NCBI GenBank assembly: GCA_017303905.1
Contig: JAFLBH010000001.1
Coordinates: 124,001-188,000 of the forward strand
Direction of reading: 5' to 3'
From: Bacteroidota bacterium
GTDB taxonomy: Bacteria; Bacteroidota; Bacteroidia; B-17B0; Aurantibacillaceae
DNA: 64,000 bases
The position numbers were made by a program, and so were the translations under genes. Below the pieces are notes generated by a model, which did not search any database, was not told the origin of the DNA, and worked only from the letters and a program-made list of their open reading frames with translations. Positions 16,524 to 25,580 of the stretch are shown here, one piece after another (the stretch's first letter is position 1; each line of letters begins with the position of its first letter).

Positions 16524-19500
16524 ATGAAAAAAACAATAGCCATACTTCTTTGGTTACTTTTTCCATGTGTTATTACTTCCCAAACCTATTATTTTGAAAG
16601 CTATGGCGTTCGTCACGGCTTAGCGCAGTCAAACGTAGCCGCAACAGTTCAAGATGCCAATGGTTATTATTGGCTTGCTACTGAAAGTGGTCTTTCAAAA
16701 TTTGATGGCAAAAATTTCACTAACTATACAACAGAAAATGGGCTTGCCGACAATAACATTACCGGACTTCTGATCGATAAAAACAAAACGCTATGGTTAA
16801 CTCATGACAACGGTTTGTTAACTTCATACAATAACAATCAATTTAAAACGCACAACGTAAAAGAAATTGGAACCGGTAAAAAAATTTATTGCGTCACGCA
16901 AGATAGCAAAGGTCATTTATGGTTAGGCACGAACAATGGGGCTTTTGAAATTCCCGACCCGGGAAATCTAAATAAAGTAAAATCCTTTTCCGCTTCCGAA
17001 GGTTTAAGCCCTATTGTGTTTTCGATTCAGGAAAACGCAAATGGAGATATATGGTTCTTAACCGATATCGGGCTCAAAAAACTTGATAAACAAAATGGAA
17101 AAATAGAATTTGTAAAATTCTCTGACATTCCTCCTGTACAAATTACAGCTTTTCAATTTCTTAAATCCGGTGATGTTGTAATTGGCACTTCCACCGGAAG
17201 TATTTATAAAGCATTTGCAAACAGTAAGGCTCCTGAATTATTGTTTGACATTCGTTCCCATGGATTCATCGGCTCCTTTGCCTCTAACTTTATTTACACA
17301 ATCTACGAAGACAGTAAATCCAACATTTGGGCATCGGTCTTTAATTCGGGTGTATGCAAAATTGACAACAATCAAAAAGTTTTACTTTTTACTGTAAGTA
17401 ATGGCTTACCGGTTAACAAAATAAAATCCATAAATGAAGATAGAGAGGGAAATATACTATTAGGAACAGTAGGAGAAGGCTTACAGGTTTTTAAAGGTGC
17501 GCAATTTGTTTCTTACTCTAAAAACAATGGCATGTCAAACTCTCAGGTTTATGGCATTTGTACTGATAACAATGGTGAAGTTTGGCTGGCAACTAACGAA
17601 GGAATTAGTGTTATAAATAGTGAAGGTAAAATTGATAATATTTCCGAATTTCCCTTTTCACCCGTTACAAACACCAGAGCACTTACAAAAGACAAATCAG
17701 GCAACATCTATGTTGCCTTATGGGGTGGTAAAGTGGCAAAATTTAATACCGGAAGCAAAAAAGCGACTCCGCTTGCCGAAGTGTTTGAATTGATAAACCC
17801 TTTTGTTAGCGCCTTGATGATAGACCACAACAATGTTTTGTGGATAGGAACCATTGACGGGCTCACTACCTACAATTGCAGCACAGGCGAAACAAAAAGC
17901 TTAAGAACTGTTGATGGTTTAAGCGGAAATGATATTGCATGTTTATTTGAAGACTCGAAAAAAAGAGTATGGGTTGGCACTAAGCAGAAAGGAATAACGC
18001 TCATTGAAGGAAATAAATTTACAATTCTTAATAAAGAAAAAGGCATCTCAAACAATGTTACATCCGTGAACGAAAGTCAGGATGGAACCATATGGATCGG
18101 AACAGAAAACAATGGTATTTACGCATATAAAAATGGCGCTTTTAACAATGTAACTTTAAAAGACGGACTAATATCTAACTATATTACTTTGTTGCAGCCT
18201 TCACGCTCGCAGGAATTATGGATAGGAACTAATAAAGGACTTTGTAAGTTTAATATTACCAACTCAAAAATCACTCCGTACTTAAAAAGCGATGGCTTCA
18301 CAGGAATTGAAACGCGACCGAATTCAGTCTTTATCGATAGAGAATCCAATGTTTGGTTTGGAACCGTTGATGGCGCGTTTAAATATTCAGCTACACACGA
18401 TAACCATACACAGGTTGAACCGTTATTGCATATTACTTCTCTAAAGGTAAATCTAAGAGAGGTTTCGTTAAAAGAAAATCTGCAGTTATCTTATAAAGAA
18501 AATTCATTGCTTTTTGAATTTACAGCAATAACACTTAAACATCCTGAAGAAATTAGTTACAAAATAAAACTAGAAGGATATGATTCCGACTGGCGTCCGG
18601 CAACCAGAGAAAACTACGTGTCCTTTTCGAATCTACCTGCAGGACATTATAGTTTCAAAATACAGGCGTGTGTTGGGAATAATTGTACTCAGCAAAATCT
18701 AAATTATACTTTTATCATTGCTCCTCCCTTCTGGAAGACCTGGTGGTTTTATGTAATTGTTGTTGTTTCAATTACAGCGTTACTTTTCGCTTATATTAAA
18801 ATTCGAGAACGTCAACTAAAGAAAGAAAATAAGATACTTGAAGAAAAGGTTAAAGAAAGAACTGCTGAGGTAGTACAGAAAAATATTGAGTTAGATGAAA
18901 AAAATAAAGATATTACTGCGAGTATACGTTACGCTAAACGCATACAAGATGCCATTTTACCACCAGATTTTTTTGTAAGAAACTACCTTCCCAAAACATT
19001 CATTTTGTTTAAGCCTAAAGACATTGTAAGTGGCGATTTCTATTGGCTTTATGATAAGAAGGATATGGTATTATTTGCTGCCGTAGATTGCACAGGCCAT
19101 GGAGTACCCGGTGCTTTTATGAGCATCGTAGGGCACAGTAAACTTGACCAGATTGTTGCCGAACATGGCATAACTAAGCCATCCGAAATTTTAAATGAGC
19201 TAAACAAAAATGTAAGCGACACATTACGCCAGTCATATTTAGAAGACAATCAGGTTAGAGACGGTATGGATATTGCATTATGTGCCTTTAACAGAAAGAC
19301 GAATGTCCTAGAATATGCCGGAGCATTTAATCCATTATGGCTGATAAGAAATGGCGAATTAACCGAGATAAAAGCTGACAAATTTCCAATAGGAAATTTG
19401 AAGTCAGGCGAGAATAAAAAATTTACAAATCATTCTATTCAACTAATTGCCGGTGATACGCTTTATATTTATTCCGACGGATTTGCGGATCAGTTTGGCG

Positions 19501-19667
19501 GCCCCGACGGAAAAAAATTCAAGTATAGCGCCTTTAAAAAATTGCTGCTGGATACACAACATCTCAGCATGGAGGAACAGGGCGAATTACTCTACAAAAC
19601 CATTGAAGAATGGAAAGGTGAACTGGAACAAGTTGACGACATTCTGGTTATTGGAACAAGACTCTAA
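16524..19667 (+). CDS. beta-propeller sensor with SpoIIE-type phosphatase output
   Basis: This 1047-residue protein has a signal peptide (to about 19), then about 14 Reg_prop blades (about 25-640) with repeated W-L/I-G-T-x-x-G-L motifs, as in hybrid two-component sensors. A Y_Y_Y domain (about 670-735), one membrane helix (about 745-768, WWFYVIVVVSITALLFAYI) and a coiled coil follow, then a SpoIIE phosphatase (about 830-1047). The phosphatase carries VSGDFYW, DCTGHGVPGAFMS and SDGFADQFGG. The propeller would sense a periplasmic ligand and control the cytoplasmic phosphatase. It replaces the histidine kinase usually found after this sensor module. Start is the ATG at 16524, four bases after the caspase gene. 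Confidence 0.92.
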   Translation: MKKTIAILLWLLFPCVITSQTYYFESYGVRHGLAQSNVAATVQDANGYYWLATESGLSKFDGKNFTNYTTENGLADNNITGLLIDKNKTLWLTHDNGLLTSYNNNQFKTHNVKEIGTGKKIYCVTQDSKGHLWLGTNNGAFEIPDPGNLNKVKSFSASEGLSPIVFSIQENANGDIWFLTDIGLKKLDKQNGKIEFVKFSDIPPVQITAFQFLKSGDVVIGTSTGSIYKAFANSKAPELLFDIRSHGFIGSFASNFIYTIYEDSKSNIWASVFNSGVCKIDNNQKVLLFTVSNGLPVNKIKSINEDREGNILLGTVGEGLQVFKGAQFVSYSKNNGMSNSQVYGICTDNNGEVWLATNEGISVINSEGKIDNISEFPFSPVTNTRALTKDKSGNIYVALWGGKVAKFNTGSKKATPLAEVFELINPFVSALMIDHNNVLWIGTIDGLTTYNCSTGETKSLRTVDGLSGNDIACLFEDSKKRVWVGTKQKGITLIEGNKFTILNKEKGISNNVTSVNESQDGTIWIGTENNGIYAYKNGAFNNVTLKDGLISNYITLLQPSRSQELWIGTNKGLCKFNITNSKITPYLKSDGFTGIETRPNSVFIDRESNVWFGTVDGAFKYSATHDNHTQVEPLLHITSLKVNLREVSLKENLQLSYKENSLLFEFTAITLKHPEEISYKIKLEGYDSDWRPATRENYVSFSNLPAGHYSFKIQACVGNNCTQQNLNYTFIIAPPFWKTWWFYVIVVVSITALLFAYIKIRERQLKKENKILEEKVKERTAEVVQKNIELDEKNKDITASIRYAKRIQDAILPPDFFVRNYLPKTFILFKPKDIVSGDFYWLYDKKDMVLFAAVDCTGHGVPGAFMSIVGHSKLDQIVAEHGITKPSEILNELNKNVSDTLRQSYLEDNQVRDGMDIALCAFNRKTNVLEYAGAFNPLWLIRNGELTEIKADKFPIGNLKSGENKKFTNHSIQLIAGDTLYIYSDGFADQFGGPDGKKFKYSAFKKLLLDTQHLSMEEQGELLYKTIEEWKGELEQVDDILVIGTRL

Positions 19668-19730
19668 TTTTTGTAACAGTAATTACTAAAAGTGTTAATA
19701 AAATACTTCTTCTCTCCCCTATTATAATTC

Positions 19731-19738
19731 TAAATTTG
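19731..19738 (+). promoter_or_regulatory. TAnnTTTG -7 box for tex
   Basis: TAAATTTG lies 20 bases before the tex ATG and would give a short leader of about 13-15 bases. Confidence 0.5.
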
Positions 19739-19758
19739 CTTGTAACGAAATTGAAATT

Positions 19759-22002
19759 ATGAGTGAAGTAAAATTGTATTTTAAAATTGCCGACGATTTA
19801 AAAATTGATTCGAAACAGGTTAAGGCAACTGTTGATTTATTGGATGAAGGTGCTACCGTTCCATTCATTTCACGTTACCGTAAGGAAGTAACCGGTAGTT
19901 TGGATGAAGTACAGGTATTAGCCATCAAAACTGAAATCGAACGTTTGCGCCAATTGGAACAGCGCCGTGAGAGTATTTTAAAATCCATTGAAGGACAAGG
20001 AAAACTCACAGAGGATTTAAAAGAAAAAATTCTGGCAGCCGATACTTTATCTAAGCTGGAAGATTTATATCTGCCATATAAACCTAAACGCCGCACCAAA
20101 GCTACTATTGCACGCGAAAAAGGATTAGAGCCATTAGCTCAGCTGATTCTTGAACAAAAGAATAATGATGTTTTTGCGGCAGCTCTCGAATATGTAAACA
20201 AAGAAAAAGAAGGTGAAAATCCTGAAGAAGCTTTACAAGGTGCTCGTGATATCATTTCCGAAATCATCAGCGAAGATGCCATTGTGCGTGAAGGTTTACG
20301 TAAATTGTTTAAAGAAACAGCCATCATTAAAAGCCGCGTGATAAAAGGCAAAGAAGAAGAAGGTGAAAAATTTGAAGACTACTTTGAATGGGAAGAAAAA
20401 CTATCGAATTGTCCTTCGCACCGAATGTTGGCTATGCGTCGTGGTGAAAAAGAAGATTTTCTAATTCTGGATATTACAATTGATGAAGAAGCGGCTCACG
20501 ATTTATTAAAAAAACAATTCGTTATAAGCCGAGGTGAATGCGCGCAACAAATTCAACTGGCAATTGAAGACGGATACAAACGACTATTGGCACCAAGCAT
20601 TGAAGCTGAAATTCGCTTATTCACTAAACAATTAGCCGACGAAAAAGCGATTCAGGTTTTTGCGGATAATTTACGTGAGTTATTATTAGCTTCTCCACTC
20701 GGACAAAAACGAATTTTAGGTGTTGACCCCGGATTTAGAACAGGATGCAAAGTGGTGGCTTTAAATGCACAGGGAAAATTACTGGAAGAAACCGTTATTT
20801 ATCCTCACGAACCTCAACGCAGAACTACAGAAGCAGAAAATGTTATTCTGGCGTTTTGCGCTAAACATGATATTGAAGCAATTGCTATTGGTAATGGAAC
20901 TGCTTCTCGCGAAACAGAACAATTTATCCGAAACATTGATGTGCTTCCAAAAAACATTCCAATTATAGTGGTGAGTGAAGCCGGTGCGTCTGTTTATTCT
21001 GCGAGTGAAGTGGCGCGTGAAGAATTTCCTGATAAAGATCTTACTGTACGTGGCGCTGTTTCGATTGGTCGCCGATTAGCTGATCCTTTAGCTGAATTGG
21101 TAAAAATTGATCCTAAATCCATTGGAGTTGGACAGTACCAACACGATGTTGATCAGAGTGCGCTAAAGAATAAATTGGATGATGTGGTAATGAGTTGTGT
21201 AAATGGTGTTGGTGTTGAATTAAACACTGCTTCCAAACAATTACTCTCCTATGTGTCTGGTATTGGCGAAACATTAGCAAAAAACATTGTTGAATATAGA
21301 AATGAAAACGGACCGTTCCGTGCGCGTAAAGATTTATTGAAAGTACCGCGTATGGGGGAAAAAGTATTTGAGCAATGTTCAGGCTTCCTTCGTATTCGTG
21401 ATGGCGTGCATCCTTTAGATAAAAGCGCGGTGCATCCTGAAAGTTATCACATCGTAGAAAAAATGGCGAAGGATTTAAACTGCGGGATTGATGAATTGAT
21501 GAACGATAAAGAACTCCGCAAAAAAATAAACTTAAATAATTACGTAACCGATACGATTGGTTTGCCTACTCTAAAAGATATTATGGCGGAGTTAGAAAAA
21601 CCAGGGCGTGACCCACGTAAATCATTTGAAGTATTTAGTTTTGATGAGAACGTACATGAGATTTCTGATTTAAGAGAAGGCATGCGCTTACCTGGTATTG
21701 TTACTAACGTTACTAATTTCGGCGCTTTTGTGGATGTGGGTGTACATCAAGACGGATTAGTACACATTTCTCAATTGAGCGATACCTTTGTAGATGATCC
21801 GAATACTATCGTAAAAGTTGGACAAAAAGTGTGGGTGAATGTGACAGAAGTTGATGTAAAGCGAAAACGCATTGCATTAAGCATGAAAGGTGAAGGAATG
21901 GTTTCATCCAAAAAATCTTCTCCTAAAAAAGAAGAAACGTCTTACGATCCAAACGATATGAAATCTGCTCTGGCAGCATTAAAAGGCAAATTCGGCAAAT
22001 AA
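19759..22002 (+). CDS. tex: Tex-family RNA-binding transcription accessory protein
   Basis: This 747-residue cytoplasmic nucleic-acid-binding protein has the full Tex/Spt6-like architecture: an N-terminal HTH-like region (VPFISRYRKEVTGSLDE), a YqgF/RNase H-like fold near 325-450 (ILGVDPGFRTGCKVVA), helix-hairpin-helix motifs near 500-570 (SGIGETLAKNIVEYR) and a C-terminal S1 domain near 635-710 (GIVTNVTNFGAFVDVGVHQDG). It ends with a lysine-rich tail. Tex proteins associate with RNA polymerase and affect transcription and RNA turnover. A zinc-ribbon membrane protein follows after one base and is probably co-transcribed. Confidence 0.95.
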   Translation: MSEVKLYFKIADDLKIDSKQVKATVDLLDEGATVPFISRYRKEVTGSLDEVQVLAIKTEIERLRQLEQRRESILKSIEGQGKLTEDLKEKILAADTLSKLEDLYLPYKPKRRTKATIAREKGLEPLAQLILEQKNNDVFAAALEYVNKEKEGENPEEALQGARDIISEIISEDAIVREGLRKLFKETAIIKSRVIKGKEEEGEKFEDYFEWEEKLSNCPSHRMLAMRRGEKEDFLILDITIDEEAAHDLLKKQFVISRGECAQQIQLAIEDGYKRLLAPSIEAEIRLFTKQLADEKAIQVFADNLRELLLASPLGQKRILGVDPGFRTGCKVVALNAQGKLLEETVIYPHEPQRRTTEAENVILAFCAKHDIEAIAIGNGTASRETEQFIRNIDVLPKNIPIIVVSEAGASVYSASEVAREEFPDKDLTVRGAVSIGRRLADPLAELVKIDPKSIGVGQYQHDVDQSALKNKLDDVVMSCVNGVGVELNTASKQLLSYVSGIGETLAKNIVEYRNENGPFRARKDLLKVPRMGEKVFEQCSGFLRIRDGVHPLDKSAVHPESYHIVEKMAKDLNCGIDELMNDKELRKKINLNNYVTDTIGLPTLKDIMAELEKPGRDPRKSFEVFSFDENVHEISDLREGMRLPGIVTNVTNFGAFVDVGVHQDGLVHISQLSDTFVDDPNTIVKVGQKVWVNVTEVDVKRKRIALSMKGEGMVSSKKSSPKKEETSYDPNDMKSALAALKGKFGK

Positions 22003-22003
22003 T

Positions 22004-23278
22004 TTGGCAACTGTAAAACAAATACAATGTCCGGCTTGTGGTGCAAACAGCACTTATAAAACCGTACATGGTAATTATATGTGCAATTACTGTCAGAGTA
22101 CTTTTGAAGTTACAGCTACAGCCAACAAACCAACCCCTGTTTCGTTCGGCACTACTAATGCCAAACCAATAAATCCTGTTGCAGGAAAAATCATTGCTTT
22201 TGTTTTCATAGGAGTGTTTGTGGCTATGATGGGAGTTGGTGTTTCTGTATTCTTGTTTACAAAAAATAACGCCACTAATCCTGTTGAACAAATTTTTTCG
22301 GAATGGCAGAAACCATACATTCATCATTACGAATGTTTCGTTGGCAGTAAAGGACCGGTTGCCTGGACGGTTATGCAACAAACCCGTAACCGATTGGACA
22401 GCGTAAAGTATAAAATCAACATTATAGATCCATCTTCAAAGAAAGTGCGTGCCGAAAAAGATTATCTACCGCAAATGACCTGGAAAGAATCGTTTAACGT
22501 TAGCAAAAAAATAGATAATGAGTTCGTTTTAATAAATGACTTAGCCTACAATTCCTCCGAGGAAAATTTAATATGCGCTTTTGATATTTACACTTTTGAG
22601 AAAAAAGAAGACGCTGAAACTATCAAGAAAAAATTTCCCGAGTTGTCATCCGGTATTTCTAAAACAGAGCTCATTCGTTATAAAAACGCTTTTAAACTGA
22701 CAACCAACGATGGTGACGAATTTGTTTATTATCCGGCCCGCAATATTCTGAGAAAACAAAAAGAAGATGACATGAGTTATCGAACAGATACATCAACAGT
22801 TTATCAAATTTATTTACGTGAAAATGAAAATCACAAACAGTTATGGCTGATAAAACACATCATTGATGCGAGCCGTAATGAAATGGATGTTTATGGTTAT
22901 GGCTTGGAAGAAATTGCGAAAGGAAAAAATAGTAGAGGACCCGTTAAATCTGCAAAACAAATCAGCGAAAAGAAATTTTTTAAAGCGCAAGGCTTAACAA
23001 GATTCAAGAACAATTATATACTGGTGTACGCCGAAAATTTGTCAAAAAAAGCAAAAGTAATTTTAGAAAGCTTTAATTCAGAAGGCAAAAGCAATTGGCA
23101 ACTTATCCATCCCGATTTACAAATATTAATTGAGAGTCCGTTTCAAACACTTAATTGTGATTACAGCACAAACGGAAAAACACTTGTGATTAATATCAAT
23201 GGCGCCAATCGCAAAAGCGTATGCTTTGATTTAGAAAGCGGCAAATATCTTTGGACGTTCTCGCCTTCTGTAGATTAA
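22004..23278 (+). CDS. zinc-ribbon membrane protein of unknown function
   Basis: This 424-residue protein begins at a TTG one base after the tex stop. The next ATG would cut off half of the zinc ribbon CPAC...CNYC (residues about 9-35), so TTG is the real start. One membrane helix at about 64-88 (IIAFVFIGVFVAMMGVGVSVFLF) places the ribbon in the cytoplasm and about 330 residues outside. The outer part has repeated beta-strand segments reminiscent of a propeller (for example FDLESGKYLWTFSPS at the end), but I recognise no family. The stop overlaps the convergent J-domain-like gene by TTAA. Confidence 0.75.
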   Translation: MATVKQIQCPACGANSTYKTVHGNYMCNYCQSTFEVTATANKPTPVSFGTTNAKPINPVAGKIIAFVFIGVFVAMMGVGVSVFLFTKNNATNPVEQIFSEWQKPYIHHYECFVGSKGPVAWTVMQQTRNRLDSVKYKINIIDPSSKKVRAEKDYLPQMTWKESFNVSKKIDNEFVLINDLAYNSSEENLICAFDIYTFEKKEDAETIKKKFPELSSGISKTELIRYKNAFKLTTNDGDEFVYYPARNILRKQKEDDMSYRTDTSTVYQIYLRENENHKQLWLIKHIIDASRNEMDVYGYGLEEIAKGKNSRGPVKSAKQISEKKFFKAQGLTRFKNNYILVYAENLSKKAKVILESFNSEGKSNWQLIHPDLQILIESPFQTLNCDYSTNGKTLVININGANRKSVCFDLESGKYLWTFSPSVD

Positions 23279-24126
23279 TGAAACAAACTCACTGATATAA
23301 CATGGCAGTATTTTTCATGCAGTTTGTTTTCGGGAACATAATTTATGATCAACTTAATCGCTGAAGAACCATTAATTAACGTATAATTTTCATAAGCGCG
23401 CAATACATCATCAATTTGATAATGTCCTCGTTCCAATTGCAATCTATATCCTCTTATCATCATTCTCACAATAGACGTATCTTTTTTAATATTTCTGAGA
23501 TGAGAATTCTGCATTTCCTTACTACCTACATAAGCAATGTCTTTTGGCGACATTTTAAAATCATTCCCTAATTCAAAAACAGATACGCTTACATTAAATC
23601 CATCTTTTAACTCTGAGTAGTAATTTTTATTCCGCTTAATATAATTTAATAAATAAGGGGGCAATGGATTGATTAGAGTATCAGGCTCAGAAGGCAACAT
23701 CACATAAAATGAATCACCCAAATAATTCGTACGCCATTTAGGAAATTCATTTAAATCTTTGGTACCGGCCCCGCTTAAATAATAAAGAAATATTAAGGCG
23801 AATATTATTACCAAAGAAAAGAACCATTTTGTGTGCTGTTTGTTCTTGATGTATTGGCCTTCGTTTGCATTTAATAGCTTGGCCTCATAGCTTCGATGTA
23901 TTCTGTCTCGCTCCAACTTTTCATTATACTCCTTTCGTAAATCAACATTCATCAGGATAGTATATGCAATCCAGGTTTCAGGATTTCTGTTTTTTAGTTC
24001 TTCATCCGACAAATTTACGCCCGGACTAAATGAACGAATTGTATTCTTGTAAGTTTCGAATGAAATTGCAATCTCATCTTGAGACGCATTCAGGGATAGT
24101 TTTAATGCTTCGTAATAATTTGACAT
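23275..24126 (-). CDS. J-domain-like membrane protein
   Basis: This 283-residue protein has an N-terminal segment (about 1-75) shaped like a DnaJ domain: NYYEALKLSLNASQDEI at the start and YTILMNVDLRKEYNEKL at the end. The HPD tripeptide that stimulates DnaK is missing. One membrane helix lies at about 100-120 (WFFSLVIIFALIFLYYLSG), followed by about 160 extracytoplasmic residues with no recognised domain. Without HPD it is unlikely to be a working DnaK co-chaperone and may instead use the fold for binding. Convergent with the zinc-ribbon membrane protein. Confidence 0.75.
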   Translation of the reverse strand: MSNYYEALKLSLNASQDEIAISFETYKNTIRSFSPGVNLSDEELKNRNPETWIAYTILMNVDLRKEYNEKLERDRIHRSYEAKLLNANEGQYIKNKQHTKWFFSLVIIFALIFLYYLSGAGTKDLNEFPKWRTNYLGDSFYVMLPSEPDTLINPLPPYLLNYIKRNKNYYSELKDGFNVSVSVFELGNDFKMSPKDIAYVGSKEMQNSHLRNIKKDTSIVRMMIRGYRLQLERGHYQIDDVLRAYENYTLINGSSAIKLIINYVPENKLHEKYCHVISVSLFH

Positions 24127-24139
24127 TCTAACTTTTCCC

Positions 24140-24147
24140 CAAATATA
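24140..24147 (-). promoter_or_regulatory. TAnnTTTG -7 box for the J-domain-like gene
   Basis: On the minus strand TATATTTG ends 13 bases before the ATG at 24126. Confidence 0.5.
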
Positions 24148-24237
24148 GATATCGTATCAATTCATTATTGATATGCGATTTTTTTATTTGTTTTAACAAG
24201 ACTTTTTGAACTACTATCACGCAAGGGTGTACATTAT

Positions 24238-25527
24238 CTAATACCCCTTCCACTCCATCAAATCTTTTCCAATATCGCGACGGTAATATTTTTTATCGTA
24301 AGTGATTTTTTCAGCGTTAGAAAAACTTGTTGTAACAGCCTCTTTAATTGAATTTCCAAATGAAGTTACGGCAAATACACGACCACCGGATGTAACGACC
24401 TTGTCACCATCTTGTTTTGTACCGGCATGAAACACATGAGAACCATCCACTTTTTCCAATCCTGATACCACTTTGCCTTTTTCATAGTCTTCAGGATATC
24501 CTCCGGATACTAATACTACGGTGGTAGCTGTTTGCGATGTCACCGCAAAGCGCTTTTTATCTAAAGTTTGTGTGGCAACTCCATCTAACAAATCCAATAA
24601 GTCAGATTCAATGCGTGGAATTACTACTTCCGTTTCCGGATCACCCATTCGGCAATTATATTCAATGACGCTAGGCTCTCCCTTGTTATTCATTAATCCG
24701 ATAAAAATAAATCCACGGTAATCAATACCATCTTTAACTAAACCATTGATGGTTGGCTTCACTACTTTTTCCTCTACCTTTTTAATAAAAGCTTCGTCGG
24801 CAAATGGTACAGGACTAACTGCTCCCATCCCCCCCGTATTTAAACCAGTATCGCCTTCACCAATTCGTTTATAATCCTTAGCTGCCGGCAAAATTTTATA
24901 CGACTTGCCATCCGTTAATACAAAAACAGACAACTCTATTCCGTGCAAAAATTCTTCGATAACAACTGTTGCCGATGCATCACCGAATTTTGCATTCAAC
25001 AACATGTTTTCTAATTCAGCTTTTGCCTCCTTAATGTTATCTATAATTAATACTCCTTTCCCCGCTGCGAGTCCACTTGCTTTTAAAACAAATGGTGGCT
25101 CTAATGTTTCCAAAAACTTTTTACCCTCTTCACATGTATCTTTTGTAAAACTATGATAACGTGCCGTAGGAACGCCATGACGCATCATAAATTGCTTGCT
25201 GAAATCTTTACTGCCTTCTAATTGCGCGCCATCTTTTTTTGGCCCTATTACAGGTATGTCTTTTAATACATCGTCTTGCAAAAAATAATCATGAATTCCT
25301 TTTACCAAAGGATCTTCGGGTCCAACCAGCACCATGTCAATTCCCTTTTCCCATACCAGTTTTTTAACGGCTTCGAAATCGGTAGCACTGATGTTTACAT
25401 TGGTACCACAGTGCGCGGTGCCGGCATTACCGGGCGCGATGTATAAATTTTCGAGCTGTTTGCTTTGCGCAATTTTCCATGCAAATGCATGCTCTCTCCC
25501 TCCTGATCCAAGAATTAATACGTTCAT
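24238..25527 (-). CDS. purD: phosphoribosylamine-glycine ligase (GAR synthetase)
   Basis: This 429-residue ATP-grasp enzyme joins glycine to phosphoribosylamine in the second step of purine synthesis. It starts MNVLILGSGGREHAFAWKI, the standard PurD N-terminus, and carries LKASGLAAGKGV and EYNCRMGDPETEVV, the ATP-grasp and PurD signature segments. Length is normal. It stands apart from other purine genes. Its promoter box overlaps the T-tract of the terminator of the gene upstream on the same strand. Confidence 0.97.
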   Translation of the reverse strand: MNVLILGSGGREHAFAWKIAQSKQLENLYIAPGNAGTAHCGTNVNISATDFEAVKKLVWEKGIDMVLVGPEDPLVKGIHDYFLQDDVLKDIPVIGPKKDGAQLEGSKDFSKQFMMRHGVPTARYHSFTKDTCEEGKKFLETLEPPFVLKASGLAAGKGVLIIDNIKEAKAELENMLLNAKFGDASATVVIEEFLHGIELSVFVLTDGKSYKILPAAKDYKRIGEGDTGLNTGGMGAVSPVPFADEAFIKKVEEKVVKPTINGLVKDGIDYRGFIFIGLMNNKGEPSVIEYNCRMGDPETEVVIPRIESDLLDLLDGVATQTLDKKRFAVTSQTATTVVLVSGGYPEDYEKGKVVSGLEKVDGSHVFHAGTKQDGDKVVTSGGRVFAVTSFGNSIKEAVTTSFSNAEKITYDKKYYRRDIGKDLMEWKGY

Positions 25528-25541
25528 AAAATTGATTTGTG

Positions 25542-25549
25542 CAAAATTA
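25542..25549 (-). promoter_or_regulatory. TAnnTTTG -7 box for purD, overlapping an upstream terminator
   Basis: On the minus strand TAATTTTG lies 14 bases before the purD ATG. It is embedded directly in the T-tract that follows the hairpin at 25575-25552. Confidence 0.5.
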
Positions 25550-25575
25550 AAAAATCCCGCCTGATTGCGGGATTT
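25548..25575 (-). terminator. terminator of the basic exported protein gene
   Basis: On the minus strand AAATCCCGC (25575-25567) and GCGGGATTT (25560-25552) form a perfect 9-bp stem with a 6-base loop, followed by a T-rich tract. It lies a few bases after the stop at 25581. Confidence 0.85.
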
Positions 25576-25580
25576 AAATA

